From NCBI RefSeq assembly GCF_019578655.1, contig NC_063262.1:19723582-19787581 (forward strand): a DNA stretch of 64,000 nt, written 5' to 3'. Shown here piece by piece: positions 63,470 to 64,000 of this stretch. Origin of the DNA: Ricinus communis (Eukaryota; Streptophyta; Magnoliopsida; Malpighiales; Euphorbiaceae). Under the pieces are notes generated by a model. That model saw only the letters and a program-made list of their open reading frames with translations. It was not told where the DNA came from and did no database searches. The position numbers were made by a program, and so were the translations under genes. Numbering within the stretch: position 1 is the first letter of the stretch; the number at the start of each line of letters is the position of its first letter.

Positions 63470-64000
63470 TTTATACGTTCCGCGTTTATTATTATTATTA
63501 TTATTTTGATTATAAAATTAAGTCTATAAATATAATTTAATATAATTTTTAATATTTAATATTACTTATAATATTTTTAAAATAATACTAAACTAACTAA
63601 TTCTAAATATATTCTTGATTTGTTAAATTTTAAATTTTATAAGTCAAATAATATTAAAATAATTTTAAAATATTCATTAATTATTTCAATATTATATAAA
63701 TTAATACTATCGACATAATCAAAATTATTACTTTTAAATTAAGAATTTATTATATAATTAAAAATATTAATTTATTATTAAATATAATATTAAAATATAA
63801 TTAATATATTATATTTTAGAATATAATTAATAATATTATTTAATTAAGAAATTATTTATTAATTAATATAATATTAAAAAGTGATTAATAATACTATTTT
63901 TAGAATTAAAATTATTATTTAATTTAGAATATAACTTATTAATCAATAAATTATAAAATTATAAAATTACACATAAATTTAAACTTCATATATAAAATAT
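63470..64000. repeat. AT-rich interspersed repeat, copy 2 (cut by window end)
   Basis: It aligns with 17835-18350 in the same orientation. A TTA-type microsatellite lies at its left end (about 63488-63505). The right end is outside the window. Confidence 0.65.

Overview
The window is plant nuclear DNA. It is AT-rich, with intron-rich genes, class III peroxidases, Athila- and Tat-type Ty3/gypsy elements, an L1-type LINE and caulimovirid remnants. Everything fits a eudicot, perhaps a rosid such as a member of Malpighiales, but I cannot name the species from sequence alone.

Left part (1 to about 13.9 kb): one housekeeping gene on the minus strand, the catalytic subunit of DNA polymerase delta (POLD1). 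I could place 26 exons with GT-AG borders and a continuous frame of 956 codons. The last exons (about 140 residues, including the C-terminal cysteine motifs) lie beyond base 1. An E2F-like site sits just upstream of the start codon.

Middle left (13.9 to 32 kb): no intact gene. There is a roughly 1.04 kb AT-rich tandem duplication, an AT-rich repeat that recurs at the right edge of the window, a solo-LTR-like block, and an old, heavily mutated Tat/Ogre-type gypsy element (about 21.1-31.7 kb). That element was later interrupted by another LTR element, now a solo LTR of 2,273 bp with a perfect AAATT target duplication.

Middle right (32 to 51 kb): a class III peroxidase pseudogene, then an 11.1 kb Athila-type element with both LTRs, PBS, gag-pol, an envelope-position ORF and an ATTTT target duplication. 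Next comes a roughly 2.4 kb segment bounded by long inverted repeats that encloses a small two-exon gene for a secreted cysteine-rich (defensin-like) peptide. After the right inverted-repeat arm, sequence homologous to the upstream flank of the second peroxidase resumes.

Right part (51 to 64 kb): a decayed LINE on the minus strand, a Tat LTR scrap, two caulimovirid fragments head to head, AT-rich DNA with a foldback element, and an intact four-exon peroxidase gene (327 residues) with its upstream flank. The peroxidase and its flank are duplicated: 32.25-34.28 plus 50.35-51.24 kb match 59.30-61.42 plus 61.74-62.53 kb. The first copy has been disabled and split by about 16 kb of insertions.

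The probable functional genes are POLD1, the cysteine-rich peptide gene and the second peroxidase. The rest is mobile-element debris and AT-rich spacer.
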